Source: Enterocloster asparagiformis
GTDB lineage: Bacteria; Bacillota; Clostridia; Lachnospirales; Lachnospiraceae
DNA length: 64,000 nt
Assembly (NCBI GenBank): GCA_018380885.1
Contig: JAGZSY010000012.1
Location: 62,001-126,000, forward strand
Direction of reading: 5' to 3'
Part shown: in pieces, positions 1-8,086 of the stretch
Layout of the letters: each line of letters starts with the position of its first letter
Position numbering within the stretch: position 1 is the stretch's first letter
Translations under genes and position numbers: made by a program
The notes under the pieces: generated by a model
Databases searched by the model: none
Told to the model about the DNA's origin: nothing
What the model saw: the letters and a program-made list of their open reading frames with translations, nothing else

Positions 1-1362
1 GTGAATACCGGACAAAGGAATCTGCCGCATATGCTGCTCCGCCAATGAATTGATCGCCGTCTTATTGTACAGCCCGGTCAGGGGATCGCGCTGCGCCTGA
101 TCAATCAAAAGCTGCTTCTGCCGTTTTTCCTCATCGATATCCACGATCACCCCCACCGCCTTGACCGGGTTCCCCTCCCCGTCATACTGTGTGGTGGCCC
201 TTATCCTGCTCCACTTGTAGACGCCGTTTCCGTCCATAATGCGAAACTCCGCCTCAGAGTACGGAACACCCCGGGCCGTATCCTCCATGATTTTGATAAA
301 CGCCGGCATATCCTCCCGGTGGATATTCCGGGAACGCGGTATCTTTCTGCTGATCATCTCGCTGATGGCCTCGTAGCCGAACCGCTTCTTCCAGTTTGGG
401 GAAAAATTCAAATGATCCCGGCGGATATCCCACTCAAATATGATATCCGTCACCTGGTCCGCAATGATCTGGTGGCATTCCAGCGCCAGGCGCAGCTCCT
501 CCTCCTGCCGTTTTCGGTCGGTTATATCGATCAGCAGGCAGTAAAAGCTTTCGGTTCCGTTTTCATCCTCCAGCAGCTGCCCTTTGTCCAGAACCCACAC
601 GGGGGGACCGCCCTTCCGGAGCACCCTGTATTCCAATTCCAGGCTCCTGCCCGCGCTGAGCTGCCTCCTGATATCCGCCGTCATTTTCTCCCGGTCTGAG
701 GGATACACCATATTTAGAAACTGTCCGTGAAAAACCGTCTCCATTTCCCCTCGATGGTATCCAAACATTTCCAGGAAACCGTCGTTCACGGAGATCAGGG
801 TCAGGGCGGAGTCGTTGGCACACTGGTAGACTCCCCCGGGAATGTTCCTGGTAAGGTTGGCTAGCTGCCTCTCCCTGGCGTCCAGCGCGCTTCTCAGCAA
901 TCGGTTTTCCCTCCGTCCGCTGTCCTGCCCGTCATGTTTCGTCTCCCCCTTCTGATCCCCGTGGGAGACATGGATATGGACCAGCTTTAATCCGCCGCCG
1001 TCCTGCTTAAGCGCCATCGTAAGGCGCAGCCTCTCTTCCGGAAACGCCGGGTTATCCGGAATTGCGGTCAGCTGTCCGTAAACGATGCAGGCCGTATCCC
1101 CCATGGTCTCCGCCGCCAAATGGACCTCTGACAATATGTATTTCCCCCGGTATTCCTCCATTTCACGGTCCAATGCCCGCCTGACCTGTAAAAAATTGGA
1201 TAATACCACCTCCTGGCCTGTCCCAATCCAGGAAACACAGGGATGCAGATAGGGAAGCAGGCGTAAACAATCCCGCTCCCCAAAATACATGGAGCACAGC
1301 TCCGACGCGGTCTGAAGCGCCCTATGTTTTATATTGGTATTCGGATTCGGTTCGTTTTTCAA
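1..1362 (-). CDS. SnoaL-like/PAS/PAS/GGDEF signalling protein (3' end outside window)
   Basis: Probable diguanylate cyclase. The reading frame opens at a TTG (1360-1362) preceded by GGCAGGGG and runs off the left edge. The N-terminal ~140 residues resemble the SnoaL/NTF2-like sensor domain found at the front of clostridial GGDEF proteins. Two PAS domains follow: one containing GVYQCANDS and ending in LLIDITDRKR, the second containing IIFEWDIRRDHLNFSPNWK and ending in GVIVDIDEEKR. The sequence then enters a GGDEF domain (DPLTGLYNKTAIN), whose catalytic loop lies beyond the window, so activity cannot be judged. A possible LytTR operator sits 80-115 bp upstream of the start. The start choice is uncertain; an internal ATG near 1290 is an alternative. 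Confidence 0.8.
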   Translation of the reverse strand, partial: MKNEPNPNTNIKHRALQTASELCSMYFGERDCLRLLPYLHPCVSWIGTGQEVVLSNFLQVRRALDREMEEYRGKYILSEVHLAAETMGDTACIVYGQLTAIPDNPAFPEERLRLTMALKQDGGGLKLVHIHVSHGDQKGETKHDGQDSGRRENRLLRSALDARERQLANLTRNIPGGVYQCANDSALTLISVNDGFLEMFGYHRGEMETVFHGQFLNMVYPSDREKMTADIRRQLSAGRSLELEYRVLRKGGPPVWVLDKGQLLEDENGTESFYCLLIDITDRKRQEEELRLALECHQIIADQVTDIIFEWDIRRDHLNFSPNWKKRFGYEAISEMISRKIPRSRNIHREDMPAFIKIMEDTARGVPYSEAEFRIMDGNGVYKWSRIRATTQYDGEGNPVKAVGVIVDIDEEKRQKQLLIDQAQRDPLTGLYNKTAINSLAEQHMRQIPLSGIH

Positions 1363-1440
1363 GATATATACCCCTGCCGCCTGATGTCAATTATAATCTG
1401 TTCAATTTTACAATAATTGAGCTCAAAATATAAGGGTTTT

Positions 1441-1477
1441 CACTTAATCTACATTTGTTTACACCTAATCTACATTT
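1441..1477. promoter_or_regulatory. direct repeat, probable LytTR-type operator
   Basis: Two 16-bp copies, CACTTAATCTACATTT and CACCTAATCTACATTT, lie exactly 21 bp apart (start to start). They differ at one position. The layout, two direct repeats on the same helix face, is that of LytTR-domain binding sites. A near-identical arrangement (CACTAAATTGACACC and CACTAAATCGACACC, also 21 bp apart) precedes the LytTR response regulator at 29469-29504. The position is upstream of the PAS/GGDEF gene that begins at 1362. The stretch 1478-1660, between this site and the Rrf2 gene, shows nothing I recognise. Confidence 0.55.
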
Positions 1478-1661
1478 CCGGTTATTTTTCCGCCGGTTTG
1501 GCCGGAAATCGACAGAGCTAAAAACGCTCCGGGATGGATGTTCTTGCAGCGGGTCGGTGAGCTATTCCCCACCTTCTTCGGCCATGCAGGGCGAACCTTT
1601 GTATTCAAAAGGACTGCCGCATACCAGTCCGGCATCGCAGCAGTCCCCATTCCAAAAAATC

Positions 1662-2102
1662 TCAATCATTCTCTTTTAGATTCACCGCGTCCCATTCCTC
1701 CAACAGCTGTGCCAAGGAAACATTGGCCAGCTTTTCTCCCAGGGCCCGCACCGCCTCGTCCAAATGGACGCTCAGTATGTCCTTAAAAAAGCGGCCGATC
1801 TGGCAGCCCTCTGAAATTTGTGGGTGGAACTGAAAAAGCTCCCCGGGATTGTAGCCCTCAATGGCAAGGTATACGTCCCACAGGGAAATATCCGCCGGCG
1901 ATTTGGCCAGCGTGGTGACCCCCATGCCCGTCGAAACATTCAATATACCGGCATTCTTTAATTTTCCATATAACTGCCGGATCATCACAGGGTTCGCCCC
2001 CGTGCTTTGGGAAAGTGTTTCGCTGGTGATCCGTCTGTCCTTAAAAACCGTGATAATCATAAGCATCTGGATTGACACCGTAAATTGTGTACTCATTTTC
2101 AT
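1662..2102 (-). CDS. Rrf2-family transcriptional regulator
   Basis: A 146-residue winged-helix regulator. The N-terminal MSTQFTVSIQMLMIITVF, the HTH around ITSETLSQSTGANPVMIRQ and the wing that follows match the Rrf2 family (YwnA-like). No three-cysteine Fe-S cluster is present: only one Cys (EGCQIGRFF) is visible, so it probably senses something other than Fe-S status, perhaps through that Cys. GGAGGG lies 8 bp before the ATG at 2102; a second ATG at 2096 is also possible. It diverges from the nitroreductase at 2258 with a shared 155-bp control region, the usual arrangement when an Rrf2 protein represses the neighbouring redox gene. Confidence 0.85.
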   Translation of the reverse strand: MKMSTQFTVSIQMLMIITVFKDRRITSETLSQSTGANPVMIRQLYGKLKNAGILNVSTGMGVTTLAKSPADISLWDVYLAIEGYNPGELFQFHPQISEGCQIGRFFKDILSVHLDEAVRALGEKLANVSLAQLLEEWDAVNLKEND

Positions 2103-2156
2103 CGTTCCGCCCTCCGCATGTGCTTGTATTTTACGTTATTCTGTGAAAAAAGTCAA

Positions 2157-2177
2157 ATGTAGTCATTGACACTACAA
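2157..2177. promoter_or_regulatory. inverted repeat over the nitroreductase -35 box (candidate Rrf2 operator)
   Basis: GTAGT (2159-2163), 7 bp, ACTAC (2171-2175), with A/T-rich flanks that extend the symmetry. It overlaps the -35 hexamer of the nitroreductase promoter. A related GTA..TAC element follows the -10 box. The location suggests repression by the divergent Rrf2 regulator; this is inference. Confidence 0.45.
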
Positions 2178-2194
2178 ATAAAGCGGCATATAAT
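2166..2194 (+). promoter_or_regulatory. sigma-70/SigA promoter of the nitroreductase gene
   Basis: TTGACA (2166-2171), 17-bp spacer, TATAAT (2189-2194): a perfect consensus promoter about 65 bp upstream of the start codon. Confidence 0.85.
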
Positions 2195-2257
2195 ATCATT
2201 TGTAGCGTACTAAGTTACAATTCATTGGATACACCAAACGACAGGAGGTCATTATTA

Positions 2258-2788
2258 ATGAAGCAAGAGGCATTGGAAGTATTGAAAAATCGGAGAAGCA
2301 TCCGTAAGTTTAAAGCAGAGCAGATTACCAAGGAAGAATTACATACCGTTCTGGAAGCGGGAACCTACGCGCCCACCGCCGCCGGAACCCAGGCCCCCTT
2401 TATTGTGGCGGTGCAAAACCCCGACACCGTGGCAAAGCTCGATGCCATGAACGCCCAAGTCTTAAACCTGCCGCAGATGCAGCACCCCTACTACGGAGCG
2501 CCGACCATTCTCATCGTTTTGTCTCCCAGAGACGGCCACGCCCCTGTGGAAGATGCCAGCCTGGTGGCGGGCAATCTGATGAACGCAGCCTATGCGGCCG
2601 GTCTCGGCTCCTGCTGGATTCACCGCGGCAGGGAGATGTTTGAATCCGAGGACGGAAAAGCCCTGCTGCGCCAGTGGGGGCTTCCCGACAATCTCCTCGG
2701 CGTCGCCACCATCGCCCTGGGGTATCCGGACGGCGCCAGTCCCAGCGCTGCGCCCCGCAAGGATCACTATATCACGGAAATTGATTAG
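2258..2788 (+). CDS. nitroreductase-family FMN oxidoreductase
   Basis: A 176-residue flavoprotein of the nitroreductase superfamily, predicted to use NAD(P)H to reduce nitro compounds, quinones or similar electrophiles in the cytoplasm. The FMN-binding signature RRSIRKFK lies near the N-terminus, followed by APTAAGTQ and the C-terminal ATIALGYPDG loop. The start is the ATG at 2258 with AGGAGGT eight bases upstream; the longer frame upstream lacks a ribosome site. A consensus promoter with an overlapping inverted repeat precedes it, and a divergent Rrf2 regulator is the likely controller. Its substrate cannot be read from sequence. Confidence 0.9.
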   Translation: MKQEALEVLKNRRSIRKFKAEQITKEELHTVLEAGTYAPTAAGTQAPFIVAVQNPDTVAKLDAMNAQVLNLPQMQHPYYGAPTILIVLSPRDGHAPVEDASLVAGNLMNAAYAAGLGSCWIHRGREMFESEDGKALLRQWGLPDNLLGVATIALGYPDGASPSAAPRKDHYITEID

Positions 2789-2805
2789 ACATCGGAACAT
2801 GATAG

Positions 2806-2880
2806 AACCGGCCGGAGCGATACCAGACCGGACGGACGCAGGTCAGCGCTCCTCAGGCCCGGCGGCGCTCCGTCCCGGTT
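2806..2880. terminator. possible hairpin between convergent genes
   Basis: AACCGG..GGAGCG (from 2806) can pair with GCGCTCC..CCGGTT (to 2880) with a small bulge. There is no clear T-run and the right arm touches the stop codon of the convergent transporter gene, so this is a weak call. Confidence 0.3.
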
Positions 2881-3775
2881 AGCTCTGCCCCAGCAGCGCC
2901 CCGGCCACCATTCCCACCACAATCAGCAGGATTCCCAGCACGCCCACCGGGCTGGGAAGAGGGTCATGGAGAAACATAATCCCGCCCAAAAGTGTGAACA
3001 GCACCTCGCCGCACTGCGTCGCTTCGATCAGGGCCAGCTGCACATGGTTGTGCTTCACCAGGTCCGTGGCCTTGAAGAACAGGATAGTGGCCACCACCCC
3101 TGAGAACAGGGCCACCAGCAGGGACTGGAGGACCTGGCCGCCCCTTGGCAGCCCCGCCCTCGCAAGGCTGTACAGGGACGCCAATATCCAAAAGGGCATG
3201 CTGCAGAGCGTCATGCCGAATACCCGCTCCAGCGTGGTCAGGCTGTTTTTGCACTGCTGCATCATTTTCCTGTTTCCCAGCGGATAGCTGAAGGCCGCGA
3301 TCAAAAGCGGAAGCAGGGAAGCCGCCATCTGGCGTCCGCCCATTTCGCCGGGGTGATACATCAGCAGGAAAATACCGGCCAGAATCAAGGTGGAGAGCAG
3401 CAGGTTCTTCACCGGCACCGGCTTGCCAAACAGCGGGGTCAGCAGGATGCCGGCCACAATCGTGATCTGCCAGCAGGACGCCGTAAACCATGACGCCCCG
3501 TAGACCGAGGCCAGGCACAGCGGTGCATAGAAGAGGCCGAAGCCCACGGTGCTCCACAGCAGCCAGGCTCCCGGCGCCCTCCTGATCTCCCCTGCCGTCC
3601 GCTTCCAGCCCCCCGCAAAAACCAGCACCAGCGCAAGCATGGGGAGCATAAATATGTATCTGAGACATGCTCCCCACAGCCAATAGCCCCCCGACAGATT
3701 CATACTGCGGTTGAGTATAAATGTGAACGCGAAGAAAAAGGAGGCTGTTATTCCATACAAAAGTGCTTTTTTCAT
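2879..3775 (-). CDS. DMT-superfamily multidrug/metabolite exporter (EmrE-like, 10 TM)
   Basis: A 298-residue integral membrane protein with about ten hydrophobic segments, made of two EamA-like halves. It begins MKKALLYGITASFFFAFTF and fits the 'multidrug resistance efflux transporter' group of the drug/metabolite transporter superfamily. Conserved-looking features are FILNRSMNLSGGYWLW in helix 1-2 and KHNHVQLALIEATQCGEV near helix 8. The start at 3775 is chosen because AAGGAG lies seven bases upstream; the open frame extends 28 codons further without support. It is convergent with the nitroreductase. The substrate is unknown. The ~230 bp between it and the next gene hold nothing recognisable. 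Confidence 0.85.
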   Translation of the reverse strand: MKKALLYGITASFFFAFTFILNRSMNLSGGYWLWGACLRYIFMLPMLALVLVFAGGWKRTAGEIRRAPGAWLLWSTVGFGLFYAPLCLASVYGASWFTASCWQITIVAGILLTPLFGKPVPVKNLLLSTLILAGIFLLMYHPGEMGGRQMAASLLPLLIAAFSYPLGNRKMMQQCKNSLTTLERVFGMTLCSMPFWILASLYSLARAGLPRGGQVLQSLLVALFSGVVATILFFKATDLVKHNHVQLALIEATQCGEVLFTLLGGIMFLHDPLPSPVGVLGILLIVVGMVAGALLGQS

Positions 3776-4007
3776 GTTGGTCTCCTTTGTGATTGTAGTA
3801 TTGGATACGGGCATTTCAAGGGTGTGAATACGCCGTACCTTCAGGTTTTCTGTCATCATAAAGGAGCCGGCCGCTCAGAAATGAGCTTCCAGCTCCTGTT
3901 CTATATATACTTCATGTTTCCGGGTATGTCAAGCAAAGACGGCCGCGCGCCAGCCCTCCGGCTCCAATTTCCCGCGATCTGCCGGCGTATTCTCCTGTGT
4001 ACCCGTT

Positions 4008-4400
4008 TTAATCGATCCGGCCAATTTCTCTCAGCCAGCGCTCAACCTCCGCCTTCGTCCCCTCGTGTGCGGCCTCCCGCCCGCGCACCGCTAAGCCGTC
4101 CAAAACCGGGGCGTCCTCACACTGTCTGGGGATAACGGACATACTGCTTCCCAGTCCGCTTCCCTCGTGGGAGCAAAACGGTATGAGGGTCTTTCCTGCA
4201 AAATCATATTCCTCCAGAAACGTATTGACCGCCATGGGAACCATTCCCCACCAGTTGGGATAACCAAGGATCACCGCGTCGTACGCCCTTACATCCGGCA
4301 ATTCCCCTCCCAGCTCAGGCCGCGCGGCGTTGCGCAGCTCTTTTTGGGCGATCTCTATGGTCTACCCGTAATCATTGGGATAGGGGCTCGCCGGCCGAAG
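4008..4400 (-). pseudogene. flavodoxin, 5'-truncated with in-frame amber
   Basis: The C-terminal two thirds of a clostridial flavodoxin: ARPELGGELPDVRAYDAVI, GYPNWWGMVPMAVNTFLE and PFCSHEGSGLG are characteristic. Reading further upstream in the same frame gives SPYPNDYG, a TAG stop, then TIEIAQKELRN, where family members read straight through. Beyond that, at about 4395, the match stops abruptly: the FMN phosphate loop and the first ~60 residues are missing, and the adjoining DNA is the broken LysR gene on the other strand. The gene therefore has no start, no FMN-binding loop and a nonsense codon. It is almost certainly non-functional. Confidence 0.8.
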
Positions 4401-5137
4401 CCATGTACATCTCGTCACCGGCCATAATCCAGCAGGTCAATCTGCTGGAGGACAGATGCGGCTTCAAACTGTTTGTCCGCACCAACCACGGGGTCCGTCT
4501 GACTCCCGCCGGGAAGTCGCTCTACGAGGACGCCAAAACCATCATCAAGCTCTCCGGGGATGCGTTGAATAAAGCCAGGCTTTTGGCCGAGGCCTCCGAG
4601 TACACGGTGCGCATCGGCACGTCCCTGTTATACAAATGCCGGCTCCTCCCCGATCTGTGGGCGAACATAAGCGAGCATTACCCGGAGCTTAAAATCGAAA
4701 TTCTCTCCATGTCCGAGAGCCAGAGCAGGGGGGAGACATTTTCTCTGCTGGGCGCAAAATACGACCTGTGGGAGGGAATCTACTGTACCGGCGGCTGGGA
4801 CGGAATCTGTCAGTTTTTAGAGCTAATGCGCACCCCCGTCTGCTGTGCCGTGGCGAAAAACCACCGGCTTGCCGGGGCAAAGTCCCTCTCCATGGAGGAT
4901 TTAAACGGGGAATATCTCGTTATGCCCATCCGGAACGTATCCGCGGAGCTGGATGCGTTTCGGGCGGAAGTGACAGAGACATATCCCACCGTGCAGATCA
5001 TCGACTCCAGCTATTACGGAGTGGATACCTTTACCTTGTGTGAGATGAACCCCTACGGCCTGATCTACTCCAACGAGCCCACCGCTGCCACAAAGAAGTT
5101 CATCACAGCGGTCAGGAAACTTCGCCAATTAAAATAA
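4391..5137 (+). pseudogene. LysR-family regulator lacking its N-terminal ~25 residues
   Basis: The frame from MYISSPAIIQQVNLLE onward matches a LysR regulator from the recognition helix of the HTH through the substrate-binding domain to the end. A normal LysR protein starts about 25 residues earlier with helix 1 and the sequence leading into the HTH. Here the frame upstream (SPAEAMYIS) fades at about 4391 into the flavodoxin gene on the opposite strand. The ATG at 4403 lacks a ribosome site. Without the first helices DNA binding should be lost. The effector domain (residues ~70-244 of the remaining frame) is intact. Confidence 0.75.
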
Positions 5138-5201
5138 AGAAAATGCCGCCCGGCGACTGATATCAAAGGTCATATCACGCGCCGGCGGCATTTTCTTTAT
5201 T
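5133..5201. terminator. bidirectional terminator
   Basis: A long perfect-to-near-perfect inverted repeat: AATAAAGAAAATGCCGCC with CGGCG on the left pairs with CGCCG and GCGGCATTTTCTTTATT on the right. It has A-runs and T-runs on both sides and lies between the LysR remnant and the convergent ATPase gene. Confidence 0.85.
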
Positions 5202-5353
5202 CTAAATATACATTAAAACAGAACGTCTCCCAACCGCCTTGAGGTGTATGTGTCGCCACCCCCTCGGGGCGCCGGTCCGCCCTACGGCTTCGCGTAGAGT
5301 CTCCCGCCTTACAGCAGACGGGTACGGGCCAGATAAAGCCCGCACCCGCTCAG

Positions 5354-7237
5354 TCAAAGGTTGTGAACCCGCAGGGCGCGGATCGCATTGAGGATTGCAA
5401 GAATCATCACGCCCACGTCCGCGAAGATCGCGTACCACATATTCGCAATTCCCACAGCGCCCAGAGCCAGGCACACAAATTTGACAATCAGGGCAAAACT
5501 GATATTCTGGTACACAATGCGGATACATTTCCGGGATATTTTGATCGCCTTTGATATCTGCATGGGATCATCATCCATCAGCACAACATCCGCCGCCTCA
5601 ATGGCCGCGTCGGACCCCATGGCGCCCATGGCGATGCCGATATCTGCGCGGGTCAGCACCGGGGCATCGTTGATTCCATCGCCCACAAAGGCCAGCTTGG
5701 CTTTTTCCGGTTTAACAGTAAGCAGCTCTTCCACCTTGGCAACCTTGTCGGCCGGCAGCAGCTCGCTGTACACCTCGTCGATCCCCAGAGAAGCCGCGAC
5801 CTGCTCCGCCACGCGCTTTGCGTCGCCGGTCAGCATGACCGTCTTTTCCACGCCGGATTTTTTAAGCTCCGCGATGGCCGCCTTTGAATGTGGCTTCACA
5901 ATGTCGGAAATCACAATATGGCCGGCGTACTCGCCGTCAATGGCCATGTGCACGATTGTTCCCACGGAGTGGCAATCATAATAATGGATGCCCAGCTTTT
6001 TCATCAGCTTGCTGTTGCCAATGGCAATGGATTTTCCGTCCACCCTGGCCGTGATGCCGTATCCGCCGATTTCCTCCACGCCGTTTACGCGGCTGAGGTC
6101 AATTTTCCTGCCGTAAGCCTTCTGGAGGCTCTTGCTGATGGGATGGGAGGAAGCGCTCTCGGCAAGCGCCGCGTACTCCAGTAATTTTGCATTCTCCATT
6201 TCATTGTGGTGCACGCCGCTGACTTCAAACACGCCCTGCGTCAGCGTGCCGGTCTTGTCAAAGACCACATACTTTGCCTGGGATAAGGTTTCCAGGTAGT
6301 TGGAGCCTTTAATCAAAACGCCCTCTCTGCTGGCGCCGCCGATACCGGCAAAAAAGCTTAAGGGGATGCTGATCACCAGCGCGCAGGGGCAGCTGATCAC
6401 CAGGAATGTCAGCGCGCGGTAGATCCACACACTCCACTGGGCAGTTGAGCCTGCCATCATCTGGAGAAGCGGCGGCAGAAACGCAAGCGCCAATGCGCCA
6501 TAGCAGACCGCAGGCGTATAAACCCTGGCGAATTTGGAGATAAAATCCTCGGACTTGGATTTGCGGGAGCTGGAATTTTCTACCAGTTCCAGAATTTTAG
6601 AGACAGTGGACTCTCCGAATTCCTTTGTGGTGCGAATCTTCAGCACTCCGGTCATATTGATACAGCCGCTGATGATCTCGTCGCCCGCTTTGGCATCCCT
6701 GGGCAGGCTTTCGCCGGTCAGCGCGCTGGTGTTTAAGCTGGAGCTGCCCTCCGTAACCACACCGTCCAGCGGAACCTTTTCCCCTGGCTGAACCACGATA
6801 ACGCTGCCGATGCCCACCTCATCCGGATCAACCTTCACCAGCTTGCCGTTTTGCTCAATATTGGCGTAGTCCGGGCGGATATCCATCAGAGCGCTGATAT
6901 TTTTCCTGCTTTTTCCCACAGCGTAGCTCTGGAAAAGCTCACCGATCTGATAGAACAGCATCACCGCTATCGCCTCATTGTAATCTCCGCTTCCGGAGTA
7001 AACAGCCAAAACAAACGCGCCGACCGTGGCAACCGCCATCAAAAAGTTTTCGTCAAACACCTGGCGGTTCAGGATGCCTTTTCCGGCTTTTCTCAGGATA
7101 TCATAGCCGATAATCAAATAGACGATCAAATAAAAGGCCAGGCGAAGCGGACCGGCCAGGGGGATAAAATTCAGCGCGATCAGCATAACAGCCGCCGTCA
7201 CAATGCGGACCAGCATTTTTTTCTGTTTCCTGTTCAT
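5354..7237 (-). CDS. P1B-2-type heavy-metal (Zn/Cd/Pb) exporting ATPase
   Basis: A 627-residue membrane ATPase that should pump Zn(II), Cd(II) or Pb(II) out of the cell. Visible motifs are the ion-binding CPC (~283-285) in CPCALVISIPLSFFAGIG, the phosphorylated Asp in DKTGTLT (~327), SASSHP of the nucleotide domain, TGES of the actuator domain and GDGINDAP of the hinge. The last membrane segments contain N-x7-K and FADVG, the DxG signature of the Zn/Cd/Pb subgroup. Unlike CadA or ZntA it has no N-terminal HMA domain; that domain is a separate small protein just upstream. The start at 7237 follows GAGAGG. It is transcribed with the HMA gene and probably repressed by the divergent ArsR protein. 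Confidence 0.93.
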   Translation of the reverse strand: MNRKQKKMLVRIVTAAVMLIALNFIPLAGPLRLAFYLIVYLIIGYDILRKAGKGILNRQVFDENFLMAVATVGAFVLAVYSGSGDYNEAIAVMLFYQIGELFQSYAVGKSRKNISALMDIRPDYANIEQNGKLVKVDPDEVGIGSVIVVQPGEKVPLDGVVTEGSSSLNTSALTGESLPRDAKAGDEIISGCINMTGVLKIRTTKEFGESTVSKILELVENSSSRKSKSEDFISKFARVYTPAVCYGALALAFLPPLLQMMAGSTAQWSVWIYRALTFLVISCPCALVISIPLSFFAGIGGASREGVLIKGSNYLETLSQAKYVVFDKTGTLTQGVFEVSGVHHNEMENAKLLEYAALAESASSHPISKSLQKAYGRKIDLSRVNGVEEIGGYGITARVDGKSIAIGNSKLMKKLGIHYYDCHSVGTIVHMAIDGEYAGHIVISDIVKPHSKAAIAELKKSGVEKTVMLTGDAKRVAEQVAASLGIDEVYSELLPADKVAKVEELLTVKPEKAKLAFVGDGINDAPVLTRADIGIAMGAMGSDAAIEAADVVLMDDDPMQISKAIKISRKCIRIVYQNISFALIVKFVCLALGAVGIANMWYAIFADVGVMILAILNAIRALRVHNL

Positions 7238-7315
7238 GGTAACCCTCTCTTTCATTTTAACGATTGCCGCCACAGCCTCTGCCGGGGAAGCGGCGCCGCG
7301 CAGGCCCTATACCAA

Positions 7316-7534
7316 TCAGATGGCGATCTCGCAGTCAGGCTCCACCTTTTTGCAGGCCGCAAGCACGTTTTTCATAACGTCTTTGGGCTCCTGGCCCTCG
7401 ACAAATTCCACCGTCATCTTCTGCGTCATGAAATTGACAACAGCAGAGGCCACGCCGGAGGTCTTGCGGGCGGCGTCCTCCATCAGGTTCGCACAGTTGG
7501 CACAATCTACCTCGATTTTGTAAGTTTTTTTCAT
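7316..7534 (-). CDS. stand-alone HMA-domain metal-binding protein
   Basis: A 72-residue soluble protein with the ferredoxin-like HMA fold. The metal site is DCANCANLME, a CxxC loop preceded by Asp, which is typical for Zn/Cd rather than Cu(I) (usually M-x-C-x-x-C). It likely hands the metal to, or regulates, the ATPase whose own N-terminus lacks this domain. AAGGGG lies ~10 bases before the ATG at 7534. The ATPase start follows 79 bp downstream of its stop, so the two form an operon. Confidence 0.88.
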   Translation of the reverse strand: MKKTYKIEVDCANCANLMEDAARKTSGVASAVVNFMTQKMTVEFVEGQEPKDVMKNVLAACKKVEPDCEIAI

Positions 7535-7574
7535 GATAATATACCCCTTTCTGCAATTCATATTCTTCGATTAG

Positions 7575-7598
7575 ACAATTAAGCACTTGTTTAATTGT
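7575..7598. promoter_or_regulatory. ArsR/SmtB-type operator
   Basis: ACAATTAAGCA, 2 bp, TGTTTAATTGT: an 11-2-11 inverted repeat with one mismatch, matching the classic 12-2-12 operator of ArsR/SmtB/CadC metal sensors. It lies immediately downstream of the -10 box of the HMA/ATPase promoter, where a bound repressor would block transcription. Confidence 0.8.
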
Positions 7599-7607
7599 TA
7601 TGGCTGC

Positions 7608-7636
7608 AGTATAATACAGGTAAACGCACAAGTCAA
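7608..7636 (-). promoter_or_regulatory. promoter of the HMA-ATPase operon
   Basis: On the minus strand TTGACT (7636-7631), a 17-bp spacer, then TATACT (7613-7608). The operator at 7575-7598 begins 10 bp after the -10 box. Confidence 0.7.
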
Positions 7637-7705
7637 TGCCCCTGCGGCAGTCACTGCCAAACGGGCTAAAACCATTTCCATTCAGATCAAAAGGAGACAT
7701 TTTGT

Positions 7706-8071
7706 ATGGATACGATAAAATTGCCACACCAGCACGGAACACAGGACACCGCGGTTCATTTGCAGGAGCAGCTCTGCCGGATTGACCGTTTCCAGACCGT
7801 TTCCGAAGTATTCCGCCAGTTAGGGGATACCAGCAGAATCCGGATATTCTGGCTTTTATGCCACTGTGAAGAATGCGTGATCAATATATCCGCCATGATG
7901 GGGATGTCCAGCCCAGCGGTTTCCCACCACCTGCGCCCCCTGCGCAACAGCGGCCTGATCGTCAGCCGCCGTGTGGGGAAAGAAGTATACTATCAGGCGG
8001 CCCACACTGAACAGAGCCGCCTGCTGCATCAAATGATCGAAAAAATCATGGAAATCACATGTCCCGAATAG
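7706..8071 (+). CDS. ArsR/SmtB-family metal-responsive repressor
   Basis: A 121-residue winged-helix repressor. LGDTSRIRIFWLLCHCEECV is the alpha-3 region with Cys residues in the position used by CadC-type sensors (CHCEEC). MSSPAVSHHLRPLRNSGLI is the HTH and RRVGKEVYY the wing. His residues near the N-terminus (LPHQHG) and the C-terminal HTEQSRLLHQ could form the alpha-5 type metal site. It is divergent from the HMA/ATPase operon and an 11-2-11 operator lies between them, so metal-relieved repression of the exporter is the expected role. AraC-type gene 8087 follows 15 bp after the stop and is probably co-transcribed. Confidence 0.9.
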   Translation: MDTIKLPHQHGTQDTAVHLQEQLCRIDRFQTVSEVFRQLGDTSRIRIFWLLCHCEECVINISAMMGMSSPAVSHHLRPLRNSGLIVSRRVGKEVYYQAAHTEQSRLLHQMIEKIMEITCPE

Positions 8072-8086
8072 AACAGGAGAATTAAT

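Noticed and set aside
4340..4350. Genetic-code recoding (TAG as sense) from in-frame TAGs in flavodoxin and Abi_C
   Set aside because: The flavodoxin is already a headless pseudogene, TAA also interrupts a transposase here, and real genes in the window end in normal stops; decay is simpler.
5202..5353. Extra coding sequence after the metal ATPase
   Set aside because: Only a continuation of a shadow frame with no start or family resemblance.
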